A stretch of DNA of 64,000 nucleotides, taken from contig JAHLEZ010000013.1 of the NCBI GenBank assembly GCA_020726505.1, positions 434,001-498,000 of the forward strand, read 5' to 3'. The notes beneath the pieces were generated by a model that searched no databases, was not told the DNA's origin, and saw only the letters and a list, made by a program, of their open reading frames with translations. Positions within the stretch are counted from its first letter, which is position 1. Each line of letters begins with the position of its first letter. The stretch is from Leptodontidium sp. MPI-SDFR-AT-0119. Lineage: Eukaryota > Ascomycota > Leotiomycetes > Helotiales > Leptodontidiaceae. The position numbers were made by a program, and so were the translations under genes. Below are positions 43,854-56,700 of this stretch, one piece after another.

Positions 43854-45449
43854 ATGCAGTGCGATATTTGCTTTCGAGCAGGCCGACAAGGAGAGAAGAA
43901 ACTTCATTTCTTATGCCCTACCGATGCGCGGAACCAGCTTTACGAGGGTCGGATCCAGAATGCTCGAGTCCTGCTGGAGAACGACGCCCTGAACTCGCAA
44001 ATAGCCAACCTCTTCCCTGGTGACAAGGCTCAACAGAACGGCGAGCCTCCAAACACCGCGAAGAGCTCTATTTATATTGCAGCTATATCTGCGGAGAAGG
44101 ATCAGGCTGTTGATAGGACAAATCAGATCATCACTCAGGCAGATGAGCTCAGGGCGAAGGTTGAGCTGGCCAAGGAGCAAATAGCCAAAAGGAAGGCAAT
44201 CGTTGCTCGCAGGAAGTCTGATCTAGCTTCTGCTTCAAATGGAGTTGATGCTCGTAGGACGCGGCAGGTTGAGGAGGTGAAGAAGGCTACTGGGATGACC
44301 AAACACAAGTGGAATCTCGGACATGCTACAACTGCCTCATCCCGGACCTTCCTCTGCGGCGAAGCGGCGAAACTTTACGGACTTAAGAAGGGGAGGAGGA
44401 ATAGCGGTACCGAAGAATACAGGATAGGCGGAGTGAGAATCGTAGATCTGAGATCTTTGAACAGTGAGTGTTGTGGTCCATGTGAAATAAATACTAACGT
44501 CCACCTTTCAGCTGCGAGTCCGGCCGAGATCTCTACGGCGTTGTCACATATCGTACATCTATTGATGCTATCTACACACTATCTAGCAATACGACTTCCT
44601 GCGGAGATCACCCTCCCTCACCGAGACTACCCACTACCTACGATATTCCCAGTTGCTTCATCATACAAACACACAGACGTGCCTTTTCCAGGCAGTACAC
44701 CGAACCAATCCTCCAACACTAGCCCTACTGCATCGCGGCATGCCGAAGCACCAAGTAACCTCCCCCATCCGCGGCCGTTGTTCGTCACAAAGCCACTTCC
44801 TCTCCTCTCCACAGAAGATCCATCAGGCTACGGCCTCTTTTTAGAAGGCGTCACACTGCTTGCATACGACATAGCCTGGGTCTGTAAGAGTCAAGGGATA
44901 CCCGTGGGAGACGAGAGTAACTTCGAAGATATCTGCAACCTGGGTCGTAACCTCTACAACCTCTTGATAGGGACAAGACCGAGGCCCTCTCCAGGGAGCA
45001 GAGCTTCTTCTGCTCAAAGCACGCCTACCAAGGGCGGAAGAGACACCGACGGTGAGAGCGAGAGGAAGAACCCATCATTCACAACAATGGGCAACTTCTC
45101 TCACGGGACAGCCCATTCGTTTCTTGGCGGTGCGGTAGGCACCGATTTCATCCGCAGCTGGAAACTTCCCAGTCCGACGAAGCTCGCTGACAAGCTCAAA
45201 TCTAAGCTCCTGAGCGAGGTTGCGAATGCTGAGTGGGAGATGCTAGACGCGGATGCTTGGGCGGTGGATGATGTGATGGGCGATGATGGGGTTGTTGTGG
45301 GAGCTAGGAAGGAGGCAGTGGAACGCCAGCAGAATCTCGGGATGCAGAGTTTCATGAGTATGAGGACTGTGGTTGAGGCCGTGGAGATGGTTGGTGGTGA
45401 TGGGGAGAGGAAGCCGGGGACCAGTGGGTGGACGAAGTTGCGGAAGTGA
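43854..45449 (+). CDS. ATG14: Autophagy-related protein 14 (PI3-kinase complex I subunit)
   Basis: Model: join(43854..44463, 44512..45449), 515 aa. The N-terminal cysteine motif CDICFRAGR...FLC opens the protein. RNQLYEGRIQNARVLLEND follows, then a coiled coil (about residues 80-150, KDQAVDRTNQIITQADELRA) and the ATG14/UVRAG domain: RIVDLRSLNTASPAEISTAL, HYLAIRLPAEITLPHRDYP and SYKHTD. Atg14 directs the Vps34-Vps15-Atg6 complex to the pre-autophagosomal structure. The 48-nt intron (GTGAGT...TTTCAG, branch CTAAC) has no in-frame stop, so unspliced RNA would also be translatable. UVRAG/Vps38 is the nearest alternative; the N-terminal CxxC favours Atg14. Confidence 0.9.
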   Translation: MQCDICFRAGRQGEKKLHFLCPTDARNQLYEGRIQNARVLLENDALNSQIANLFPGDKAQQNGEPPNTAKSSIYIAAISAEKDQAVDRTNQIITQADELRAKVELAKEQIAKRKAIVARRKSDLASASNGVDARRTRQVEEVKKATGMTKHKWNLGHATTASSRTFLCGEAAKLYGLKKGRRNSGTEEYRIGGVRIVDLRSLNSECCGPCEINTNVHLSAASPAEISTALSHIVHLLMLSTHYLAIRLPAEITLPHRDYPLPTIFPVASSYKHTDVPFPGSTPNQSSNTSPTASRHAEAPSNLPHPRPLFVTKPLPLLSTEDPSGYGLFLEGVTLLAYDIAWVCKSQGIPVGDESNFEDICNLGRNLYNLLIGTRPRPSPGSRASSAQSTPTKGGRDTDGESERKNPSFTTMGNFSHGTAHSFLGGAVGTDFIRSWKLPSPTKLADKLKSKLLSEVANAEWEMLDADAWAVDDVMGDDGVVVGARKEAVERQQNLGMQSFMSMRTVVEAVEMVGGDGERKPGTSGWTKLRK

Positions 45450-48400
45450 GCTGCTGGTGGATTTGATTGAGATTGTACCGTAGGCCGTGATAGTAATAGT
45501 GAAAGGAAAGTATTAATTATCAAACTGCCTCTAAATACAATAACAGACTTTAAGTGAAAAAAACATGGATATCTATCCAGTAAGGTCTTTGTCGGATAGA
45601 GTCTTGAGGTTAGAAATCTTGCGAGCCCCCCCTTTGTCTTCGTGGTACTTCAGGTCAACAATCGAACCCATAAACTGGTAAAAACATCCGCCAATACCAA
45701 ACTCCACAACGAGATCACATGTAACGTACCAAACCCCATTTAAATCTGGATGACAAAATACACTTGACAGCTGCCAATAACCAGACCCAAAGAAGCTCAT
45801 ATCAAATTCTGGTAGCGAGAAAAGTTTCGGTCCCAAATAAAACGAATTCATCGGTTTTGACAGGTAATGTCACTTTATCCGATTTGAGAGTACTTACTGT
45901 TTATTTCATTCTGGTTCGGAATGAATAACGTAACCAACAACCATTTCAGCTAAGTTTCCAAAAGGGGCACAGACAGCGAGTAACAGGGCTTCACTTGTCT
46001 TTGTCATGCCAAGCGCAACTGGCTAAGTATGATGCAGCCAACTGTTTGAAATCGCCCTGCTTTCATCACTTTGCTGGTGTTTGAACGATCTTAGTCCTCT
46101 TGGAATTTGAGGTCTGCGGCGTAGATCCAGTCTACAGAGGTGTAGTCTTGTCTTGTTGGTGTCGAAGTTGGTATGCAACAGCCACCCAATGGAAGTGACT
46201 GCATGACCTTCGTTTCAGGTATCAGGTTGTAGACCGCCGTGAGTTGTGGTCAGCTGGTTAATACATTCCGTTGGGGGGAAAAATCATAATAGGAAATACA
46301 GCTCAAGAGACTTGAATTCCATTGTACCTCCTTCAAAACGACCCCAGCTAGTGAGCAACAACAAGAGCAAACAATTGATGCACCACCAAACAAAAATAGG
46401 CAACACGCCAAGTCCCCTTTTCATAAGGCTGAATCTTCTCTCTCTCTCGCAGCACAGGAACAAAATAAATAACCAGCCCCGATTACGACAGAGCCTCTCA
46501 GCCCAATCTTATTTATAACGCGCTTATCGTCACACAGTGAGACTCGCGAAAAAGGATTCGTTGGATTTTAACCGCTCGCATACTGCAAAATGAACGACTG
46601 GACTGGACTAAGCCTCCCCATTGTACTCCACGAAACAAACAAACCTACAGAAACAGAAACAGAAACAACCCCAGCGAAACGCACACAATGAGTAAGCGGT
46701 CTGCTAATTCCATCCAGTCTTCCAGCGCTGAAAGGCTGGAGGCTCGATGATACAAAAAAAGAAGAGCAAATAAGTGGCATGTCTAGGCGAGCAAGAAGGG
46801 TCGGCAGCGACCTCCAGGCGACCCTTAACGCTGAGCCAAAATTTAACTCTATCGTAGGACTGGAAGGACTTCCCAACGCCGCGGATGGTGGGATGGGTTA
46901 AGCAATCCAATGATCATTTAAGCCTTGGAATAACCACGCATGCATGAATGGAGGGATGGTTGGAGGCCACGCGGTCGTTGTCGCTTTACCTTTACAGTAG
47001 GTCGCGCGACCTGACCTGACCTGACCTGGCCGGAATAAACGAAAACAAAGGTTAATGTAACAGCAACGTCGTTATGGGCGAAAGAGGGCGACGAGGAGGC
47101 AACGAAATGCATGAGATACGGAAATAAGAATAGAATAAGGAAATGGGATTGAAGGTATGGTTGTTTGACTGGATGGAGAGGGTGCATTTCCATTTCCAAC
47201 GATTTCCGTTCCTGGCCCACCTGTCTCCATTTGCCACGAAGTCTCCTCGTCTTCGCGGCGTCATCCTTTTGTTCTTCCTTCGGTTCCTGAGCTGCTTAGG
47301 GGTGTGAGTGTGTGTTTGTGTGTGTGTTTTTGATCTACCTCATGCAGGTACTCGGAGCTTAGGATGCAGGTACATACCTAACATACGTGGCGAACACCAG
47401 CCCTGAAGCTCGAAGCGCAGGTACAACCGACGAGTAGAACTCAACAAAAACCAATCCAGCGATGAAAAGGACGAAGAGGAACTTGAAGTCACAGAAGGAT
47501 TGATTTCCCGTCTTCTTTGTCCAATCCGAATCACATGTCAATTATCTAGTCTTATGCAGCATAAAAACTCTTTCCTGCACATCGCTTGCACAAAAAGTAA
47601 CACCGAAGACTAGACCAGAATCCATTCAGGCCCATTCCAATCCAATCCACCTCTAGGAAAAAGCCAATTGTGCAGACTCTGCACATTTACCCACCTGCTC
47701 ATAGGCTGTACATAAAAGGCGCACAAAAAAGAAGCACTAACTTATGCATGTCCTAAGCACAGTCAGCGAGCGAGCCAAACTTGTGTCCGTCCCGTGTCTC
47801 TTTCGGCGATAAAAACCCATCCCGTTGCTGACTCGAAGAGCTGTCGAGTCCGGCTTGCTCAACTGGTGAGAAACGGGACACGCGTTCTGGTGTTCTGGAC
47901 TCTTTGATGTTCACGACAATCAGACCTTGGTCTAGAGCTAGGGTAGACCGTTGCGCTACGGAACTTAACTGAGGGTCTGGGAGAGCAAGCGGATCGATCG
48001 CTTGACTTCCGCGAAGGGTCAAGGAGGATGACGATCAATATGCTCTTGTTTGATTGGCTGTGGGGGAGGAGAGATTAGGGTTTCCTGCGATGTGTGCGTG
48101 TTTGGTGATGTTCTGATCTGATGTGATCTGCCGAGAGGTTGAAGTCAATCATGAGATATCATGTCATGCTGCTGTACAGCTTGATGTGTTGGCCAACTGT
48201 GTACAAGTAAATTTACAGTACAGAGATAATGCAAGATTCGGCGACCGAAAGATTTTGTGATGCACAGTTTTTGTTGAGGTGATGGGCTGGGCGTCGTCTT
48301 TCCTGCATCTTTCTCCTTCGTAGACTTTTCGGAGTTTGGTAAGTGTGGAAGCCACCTGCTGTCAGAGATCGGAGGGTTCTGATATCTCATCATCTGCAAA

Positions 48401-49709
48401 CATTCTAGACCTGCACAGCTAGATTTTGTTGCAGGAATTTAGACCAATCTGGGGTTGGCATTGACTCCATCAAAAAGCCTCTGTGAAGGCTCTTCTGGTA
48501 GTCGTGGCATATGCCGACGAAGACTTACTCCGACCTGTACTGTGCTGGGTATTTTCCTTGATTCGTGACTTTCCAGTTGTGGAGCTGATGTTATCCATCC
48601 TTCTGAGTAATAAAAACTCACCTCAGCAGTGACTTTCTTTCCAGGATCAAATCAAGTAGTAGGATTCAATGCTGGCGGGCTGGTGACAGCTCGAACACAG
48701 GCCTGCTTGACTTTCCAGTGCCACTTGCCAGCGCAGGTTCATCCAGTCCAGTCCAGTCCACGAGGAAGGACGCATGTTGCATCACACTCCAAGACCGGAC
48801 GAGGAAACGGACATGTCTTTCCTGGCTTGTCGTGGCTCGAATCAGCAAGACTACCGAGCGTGAAACGAGACGTTGTGGTCGGATGAGGTGTGTTTTTGTT
48901 TGGTTTGCCCAAGGCCTGACAGGCCCTGCCAGAAGGCTCAAAGAGCCTGTGACAAAAGGCTTCGGGACTCGAGACGTTTGGTGGGATTGGGGTGGAATTA
49001 GGGTGTGCGGCCCCTGTCCCAGCAAGATTTAGCCATTTATTTAACCCTGTTCCTGGTTCCTGGTGGCTGCGCTCGGCCACTCAGAGCAGCCCCCTGAGAC
49101 GGCCTACCAAGAAGCCAGTCAGGGTCCGGCTCAGGTACGCGTTCTAGTGGATCTTGAGCCCTGGCCCGCCCTCTTGTCGAGTCCTCTCGCTAGAGACATG
49201 CTGTGCTGTTACTGGTCAGTGTGTCTTTGCTGGCGTGGTTCATCTCAATTTCACCACTCTGCGCTGCCAGGTCATATCCCTTCCCCCCCAGGCCAGACAC
49301 CGTTCCCCCCCAAAGCAAGCACCCAAGGCCCACCCCAAATGAAATTCCCACTCCCCCCAATCCACACACCACTGATCCACCCGCACCCGCAGTCGTAGTA
49401 CTTCGTAATTCCTTATGTACTCCAGCCCGCCCTCCCTGGATCCTCCTTTTCCTTCCTCCCTCATCCACAAGAGGACATAAGGATAAGGTCGCCGTTGAAC
49501 ACCTTCTCTTCCACATTCGCAACATTCCTTGCCAATACCTTGAGCAATACATCGCTCACAACACTCATTGATCCCCCCCCGACGGCCCCCCTATTCACGA
49601 CTTAGATCTCTTGCATTGAATACCCACGTCTCGCAAAACAACCAGCAAAAACTTTCCAAACAACAACAACAACAACACTTACTTATCTATACACGAACCC
49701 ATTTCGAAA
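45450..49709. other. Long intergenic region between ATG14 and the Asp f 4-like gene
   Basis: About 4.3 kb with no supportable gene on either strand. It has a short ACCTG tandem run (about 47007-47029), a GT-rich run near 47310, C-rich stretches (49280-49390) and an ACA-repeat leader (49660-49680). It may be an extended promoter or 5' leader of the secreted-protein gene. Confidence 0.5.
47007..47029. repeat. ACCTG tandem repeat
   Basis: Four copies of the pentamer GACCT/ACCTG stand in a row in the long region upstream of the Asp f 4-like gene. No assigned role. Confidence 0.7.
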
Positions 49710-50719
49710 ATGCGTTGCTCATCTGTTTCCACTTTGATGATGGCCGCCTTGATCGGCGAGGCCGTGGCTGGTCCTACTCACGCTCATCTGCACCGTCGTG
49801 CTCACCAGAAGAAGGAGTAAGTAGCTCGACTTGATGCTCGTGAATCAAGGATAGAACTAACAATCTTCATAGTGTCGTCGACTGGGAGTCTCTCGATTGG
49901 GCTAACATGGACATCGACTGGAAGTCCGCATATGCCGCTGGACAGACCAGCACAACCGTCCCAGCTCCGGTTGCTGTTGCGACTCCAACTGTTGCCGCTG
50001 CGAAGGCCTCTGCCACTCCAAAGGCTGCTTCCAGCGCTGCCGATACCGTCAGCGCCAGCTCCATCGTTTCTGATGTCGTCGATGACATCTCGGCTCTTTG
50101 GGAGGGTTTGGTCGGTGTTTCGAACTCTCGCACATCCTTTGGATCCTCCACAGCGGCCTCAGGTTCATTGGGTGACCATTACAAAGGAAACTTCGGGTCA
50201 CCATACGGATCCAACATAATAAAGGTCAGCTCGACATCTGGGTACGACTTTACCAATACCTTCATCAACACAGGGTCCAAGTCGATGACTATCAACTGCT
50301 GGAACAAAGTCGGTCCAGATCTGCTGGACCTCTCTGGGTCTGCACTCGCCCCAAAGAATACCACTCTCACATTTGTTCTCGCACCAGGAGAGTCTCAGAT
50401 TGTTGCTTTCCAGGACAACACTCAAGCTGCTTGGGCCGAGGCTTGTGATGACTTCACTGCCTCTGGCGCTTACGCCACCGTCTGGGGAGAGGTCCAATAC
50501 AGATCTCAGGGCAGTGGATTCGACTACTCTGCTATATTGAGCAAAGGCAGCAACAACTATGACATGACCATCTCATCCAAGGAGAACTCCTGCGTCAGCT
50601 CGAGAACAGAGAACTTCTGGTTGACTGCCACTCAGCCAATTGGAGGCAGCGACGGAAGCTGCTACGTTCCAGACAGCACGATGCACTTGACCACGAAGAT
50701 GGGAGGAGTTATCTCGTAA
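49710..50719 (+). CDS. Asp f 4-like secreted protein
   Basis: Model: join(49710..49816, 49873..50719), 317 aa, one 56-nt intron. The signal peptide is MRCSSVSTLMMAALIGEAVA. A His-rich LHRRAHQKK segment and a DW-repeat (VVDWESLDWANMDIDWKS) follow. A Thr/Ala/Ser-rich linker (about residues 55-95) leads to a C-terminal beta-rich domain with KGNFGSPYGSNIIKVSS, NTFINTGSKSMTINCWNK and NTTLTFVLAPGESQIVAF. This is the layout of the Asp f 4 allergen family, extracellular or wall-bound fungal proteins of unknown biochemical function. The two C-terminal cysteine positions (CVSSR, CYVPD) could form a disulfide. Confidence 0.85.
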
Positions 50720-51970
50720 ACGAAGGTGCATAGAAGGGGTATTAGGTGTATATTCGGGGAAATTCTTGGACATAGTTAAATCTTAAAGATCAATGTTTAC
50801 AACAGCCGAGGAGTGCCTTGCATCTTTGGGTGAAGAAACGAGTGACTTCATATCGTTCGTTCCAGAGGACTTACCTCCAGGAGAATCTTGAAATTTGTAC
50901 ATATGTTTTGTAATCCATACTGTTCTTCGCGTTCTTGAGCATCGTTCGCGTCTATTTCCATCTGCTTGGCGAGGAGCATTGAAGGGCCATGACCGCTTTG
51001 TGCCGCATGCTTTTTTAAAGTGCTTCGAGGGTAACTACTCTTCTGCACTTCGACTCTTTTCTCAACAAGACTGCTAAGAATGTTGTGTCCGCGAACCTGC
51101 ATGCAGAAAATGTGTTGAAAGAGACTAAGAAGGAGACTGCTCCTAGAATACTTGTCAATCCAAACAAAGGAAGCAGAATGAGAGACTAATACCTGGAAGC
51201 GTACCTATCGTTCTTTCCAATACCATATTCACCTCCTCCCCAATCAAGAAGAATGGACAGATGTTGGGAACCTCCTTTCTATAAAAGAACCCTCTCCTGC
51301 ATTTCTTTCCAAACATAAACAACAACAACACAATCTCTTCTCACATCATTCATGTTGAGCTCCATGTATAGTCTTCCTTTCAACAAGTCTCTGCAGGCCA
51401 GTCTTGCCTGGTTCTGGGTAAACAAGCAATAGCCCAGAGCCAGAAAACAAGGGTTTCTTGTCCAGGAACCCAACTGATGTCTTTGGGACCAGGAGGTTCA
51501 CATGAGGCATTGAACAACGGGCGACAAGCCGCTCCTTCAATGCAGCATCTCGTCACCCACCCAAGTATCTGTGGTCGGTCCAAGGCAGTGATTCGTGCCT
51601 GATTCGAGAGGTGGTCTTCCAGCTAGCGTCTTGCTAGCGTCTTTCGTTCCTGCCTTTCGAGGAGTTCGCCTTTCACCCGCGCCAAGCTATCACGACGTAA
51701 ACAACCGACCTCGAATTTCTTCCCACGATCACCAAACCTTCATTCTCACAACACCATATTCCTTTCATACAAACATCCCTTTGGCACACCTATGCTTCTT
51801 CCTCTTACAAACTCCATCTTGTTTTTCCCTACATTTCTTCGCTGGCTCACGGATTCGTTCGTGGGCAGCTAGCTGATTGTCTTCTCCATTCCAATTGCAC
51901 TCTCAATCTGCCAGCTGGCGGCCCCAAGGTGCCTTATATACTTCATTGGTCAAGGTTGATCTCAGTCACA
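50720..51970. other. Intergenic, Asp f 4-like gene to the TOS1-like gene
   Basis: 1.25 kb. It becomes pyrimidine-rich on the plus strand (51700-51900), as for a promoter or leader of the next gene. No other feature seen. Confidence 0.5.
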
Positions 51971-53738
51971 ATGAAGTCAACCCAGGTCCATCTCCTTATG
52001 GTGCTCTTAGCATCGGTCCTGTTTTTCGGACTAGTGGTTGGTGACCTCTGTCAAAAGGGCTCGAAGCTGATGGACGGTAATTACTATTGCCAAGCCATCA
52101 AGGCTGTGCGATACCAGAATGTTGGCCACGCTGGTTCCTACGACGAGATCGTCAGCATGTCTGGTGACGGTTCGTGCGGTACTAAGACCAAGAAGTTCAG
52201 TGGCCGTCTTGCTCCGTTTGACGAAGAGGTAAGTTTCCTGATACTCCTCCCTTGAACTTGACATGCGTTTGCTGACCGGCCATCAACAGTTATCTCTTCA
52301 TATCCGCGGACCCGCCATGATCAAGCAAGTCGCCGTATATCTTCCTGGCAGCCATGGTGACAAGGTTGACAAGCGCACCCACGGTCATCAACACTCTCAC
52401 ATCAAGGCTCTTTATAATATCCACTACAAGGACATTGCCAAGAAGGACAAGGTTGTTGCAACCATTGATGGTCAGGTTGTCTCGTGGGAGAACAATTGGT
52501 TTGGTCCCTCCGCTGATAGCACGTTGACTACGCTGGCAACCGAAACTCTGAAGAAGCCTTTTGGTGCAGTTCAAACTCCCGTTACAACTGTACTCACTAC
52601 AGAGTTCTCTACAACTTGCATCACCAGCCAACCCGTTGGTGCTAGTGTGTCAAACAGCAATGATAAGCCAACCTCTGGTATGGTACTCTGCTCAGTGCGT
52701 TGAAATCGATGCTAACGTTCATTAGCAACTTCAATGCCAACTCCTTCCATTGCTGACAACCTGGCCGATAACAAGGACAACTCAAAGCCCAAGCACTCCT
52801 ACAAGAGAATTGGTTACTATGAGGCATCCTCTCAAACGGTTGAGAATCTGGTCTTCCTTGGAAACTTCGGTGGTCAAGGCTCAGGCGTTTTTGACTAGTA
52901 AGTCTCCAACCATTTCCCTTTCTCAAGCTTTCAACAAAGCACGCAGTACACCCAAAAACAAGAGATGATGAGAAAACAATGACTAACTGTATGGCAGCCA
53001 CTATGGAGCTTCCTTGGCTTACGCCAACCGTAATGGAACCGCCGGCTCTCCTACTTCGCAGATCCTAGCTGACACACTCATCCCGTCCCGCAATGAAGTC
53101 ATCATAACTACCGACAAGAAATGCAACAACAACGATTGTGGCTTCACTCGTCCTGGTGCCGTTACCTATCGTGAGTCTCTCATGCTTCTGGCTTTGTTGC
53201 ATTTTCTGACCTTTTGCTCAACTAGACGGGTTCGATGGTGCTGATAAGGTCTTCTTCATCGAGGTTGGCATGCCATCAGATGGTCAGACTGGAGCCGAGG
53301 GTGATCAACCAGCTGCCTGGATGTTGAACACCAAGATCCCCCGCACCATGCAGTATGGCAAGTGTTCTTGTTGGCCAGGTTGTGGAGAGTAAGTACCAAC
53401 TCCCATTTCTTTTCCTTGTCTGTCAAATAACCTTTGCCAGACCGACATGGATCAATATGCTGACGAAATGCCTTTCCAGACTCGATATCGCTGAAGCTCT
53501 CTCGGTTGGCTCTCGCTACATGAAGAGCACAGTCCATGCCCAAGCTTCCGGTGGTGATTCTGATTACTTCAATCGGCCACTCCAAGGCACTGCGACTATC
53601 ATGACAATCTTTAGCAAGGATGAGATCTTCATTGGCATTGTTCCCAATATGAAGTTTCCTGACAAGCTGACCAGCCATGATCTGGACGCCTTGATGGACG
53701 AGGATGCGACCAGCGTGTCCGATTTCACCATTGCTTAG
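51971..53738 (+). CDS. TOS1: TOS1-like cell-wall protein
   Basis: Model: join(51971..52228, 52290..52677, 52726..52897, 52998..53170, 53226..53388, 53480..53738), 470 aa, five introns of 48-100 nt. The signal peptide is VHLLMVLLASVLFFGLVVG. The first domain (DLCQKGSKLMDGNYYCQAIK, VRYQNVGHAGSYDEIVSM, GRLAPFDEELSLHIRGP) is the DUF2403 type. After a Thr/Lys-rich linker comes the DUF2401 type: GYYEASSQTVENLVFLGNFG, FDYHYGASLAYANRNG, GFDGADKVFFIEVGMP and CSCWPGCGELDIAEAL. Yeast Tos1 is a glucan-linked wall protein. ELDIAE has the ExDxxE spacing used by GH16 glucanases, so a catalytic role is possible (inference). All phases close. Confidence 0.88.
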
Positions 53739-56700
53739 GCATACTATCGATCAACCATATCAGCTGTGCTTTGCGACCTTGCTCCTCCGGAATAATGGAC
53801 ACATAGGATTGCTGGATGGGAATGGATAACATTGGTTGGATCTCATATTGCTTGTGCTTGCACGGGCATGGACTGGGTGGATATCTTTGTTTCCGGTTGG
53901 TAGGGTAGATCTTCGGTGCGTCTGCGAATAAGTGGCCGCTTTTCCTTGCGGATATGACCTGGTAGGCCGGGGGTTGAGAATGGAAATAGAGGACTTTGTC
54001 CATAAATCATTCTCTTTGGCGTGGTATGTGACATTGAAAGTTGATCTTTTGAAATTCCCACTCTGCCCGGAATTTAGCTCTACATTGACCAAGTTGGTCT
54101 CAAGGATGCAATCAGCTCCTTTCGTTTTCGATTTCTGAATAGTTGTCATATGCTTCCTGATTGTCATTTTCCGATTTCAATACTTTGCTGTGAAGATAGT
54201 TCGTTACTGGATTTCATGGACAAACGTTTTGTCCTCGACCCTCTCGAAGTCGCAAGTAGATGTAGAAACATTGCTGTGTTGTTTTATGCAGACCACACTT
54301 TCGGAATTCGGAACGTATCTTCTCGGGTTAGGAGCAGAGACAGAGACAGCGAGTGCTGGTAGCTATCTTTCGCGTTGTCTATGGAAAATTGGGCGGTGGA
54401 TAATGGCTTGTATTTATTCTCGGTTACGGGTTGGTGTTTTGGAGGTGAATAGCTGGGAACTTGGGATGTAGACTTGTGGGACTTGGATATCCGGGGAAGT
54501 GGATATTGGAGGTTTGAGGTTGGATGTGCAATGCGTGGGCTTCGCGATATGGCAGTTTGCGTGTTGTGGGTGTGGTTGGTGATTTTTTTGGAATGTTTGT
54601 TTCTTGGATGGGAATTTGGATTGGCGTGCTGACTGATATGTGCTTGTGTTTGTGCGTGTTGTTATTCGCTTGGAATTTGAGGTGGGGAGTTGGGAAGTTG
54701 GGAATTGTGCCTGTCTTTGGGTCCTGGATCTTGAGTCTTGGATCGGTGCATAAAGGTAGGTAGTCTTCTCGAAGTTTCGTGTTTAGGTCCGGACATCGAA
54801 GGAGGGTTTTTGTGGTGTTGTGGTGTTGTGGTGTTGCCTGTCGGGAAGTGTCCTTGCCTGGTCTCTATCCAGTCTTGATTGTAGGCTGTGTCTGTTTGAG
54901 GAAGGTTTCCTAACTCCATGGAATTCAGAAGAGATTGAATGATGTTTTGGCGGTCATCCTTAGGGTACAATATGCCCAGTTAACCTTGAGACTTTGGTTG
55001 TGGGGATGCGTTGGTAAAGTAAGTAGACATGTTGGAGCTATGGCTCGGTATCTTTCGCTGTTTGACAAGCCGTTTCTCTGCCGAGTCTATCAGCGACCTA
55101 TGCTTCCTTTAGGAGATTGGTCCTTCTTTTCGTGTATGAGCATCCGGATGGATATTGAACGGTGTACGGAACTGGGTGTGTTGTGCTCTGGTTGTTGGTG
55201 TGATGAAATTTGTGGAAGCCAATGTTACTCCTGCCCAGAAGGCAGATGAACTGACGGGGCCTGAGTACTTCTGTCTGCAGGACTCTTCAGCGTTAGTGGA
55301 TTCTAGAATCGTTCATGGATTGTACCTAGGCTTTCAGGCTTCAAAAGATGTTCTGGGAAGTATCTCTGGATGGGAAAGGACTCGAGTTCCGTGCCTGGCT
55401 CAATGTGTGGGACTGGTGTAGAAACTTTGCTTATGGCGTTTAGGTATTTCACGAGCTACTCTGTCTGCTTATTTGGGGCGCTGGCGGGGAGTGCGTATCT
55501 TTGATCGTTCAGAGGAGACGAGAGCTCATTGTGGCAGGTGGGCATTGGGACCTTTTCTGCGCAGTGTGTGCGTGGAAATTCGGGGTGCGAGGCTCGAGGA
55601 ATGGCTACTGTGGAGAAATGGAGTTGGATTTGAGGTTGGGAGGGGAGGGGATGGTCCGAGGTAGGAAATTGAGAGGGGCATCATGTTGTTTGGTAAGGAA
55701 ATGGTTCGGTGTGATAATTGAATCTGGAGAACTTATCTGCGAGCTTTCCGGGGGCTTTTGATGACTGAAAGCGAGAGCGAGAGCCTGCTTTGGTGGCTGT
55801 TGGGGTCGGGCAGTGTCTTCAGAAATATGAGTCGATGCGGTCTGTTGACCCAGCAGAGGCATGTGGTAGGTATCGAGTGGACCTGGAAGCTTCTTGACAG
55901 GTGTGTTTGGCTGTTCTGGTACAGTGGTGGATTCTGTGGAGGGTTGCGATCAGTTAGATGAGTGCCTCTACGGGATGTGCGAGCTTGAGAGATCTGAGAG
56001 CAAGACACATACCATAGGAAGTGCTTGCTGATGAGCTAGGATGTATTTGATTGCGGGATATGGCTTGCGTGGAGTGGTCTACAGCACCGGTGTTTCGAGA
56101 TAGCGCTTTCTGAAGAGTCGATGATGGTCTTTGGGTGCTTCTTCGCAAAGAAGAGGCTAGATGATCGGTAAAGAATGTCCTTGTAAAGCTGAAGAATCGA
56201 GAGAGGAGCGGTCTTACGTTTGCTGGTTGGATGGAAGGGTGGCCTTTTGAGGAGGTGGAAATAAGGATGTACTTTGCCTTGCTCGATATTGGAGGTCTGT
56301 TGACTTCGCTGATATCATTGCGTATGTCGGCTGCAGGGAGGGGGGTGTTCCGTGTTCCCTACTCTTATTTTGATATGGTCGCGCGTTAGCAGAGCGATGT
56401 TGATGCGGGAATGTTCTGAGCTCGGGAGAGTAAGATTACTTACCAAACGTTGGTCGTGGGGTACGCTGTATATGTGATGATCAATTTGCGTCGATGGGGT
56501 GGTGCAATACTATCAAGATCTTGGTGGTGGCGTAATACTGAAGAGCGATTGTATAATGCTTTCGTGCCTTCGAGCCTTGCAGACAGTTGACTAGGCTCTT
56601 GTTTTCGCCTCAAACGAGTTAGCTGTCACGGACCTAGATATTGAGATGGCCAGAATTGGCAAGGCGAGATTTTATTGATGTAGAATGGGCTTGGTTAGCA

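Noticed and set aside
48666..49080. Overlapping ORFs of 100-120 codons on both strands
   Set aside because: They are mutual shadows in a GC-rich stretch with no family motif or splice structure.
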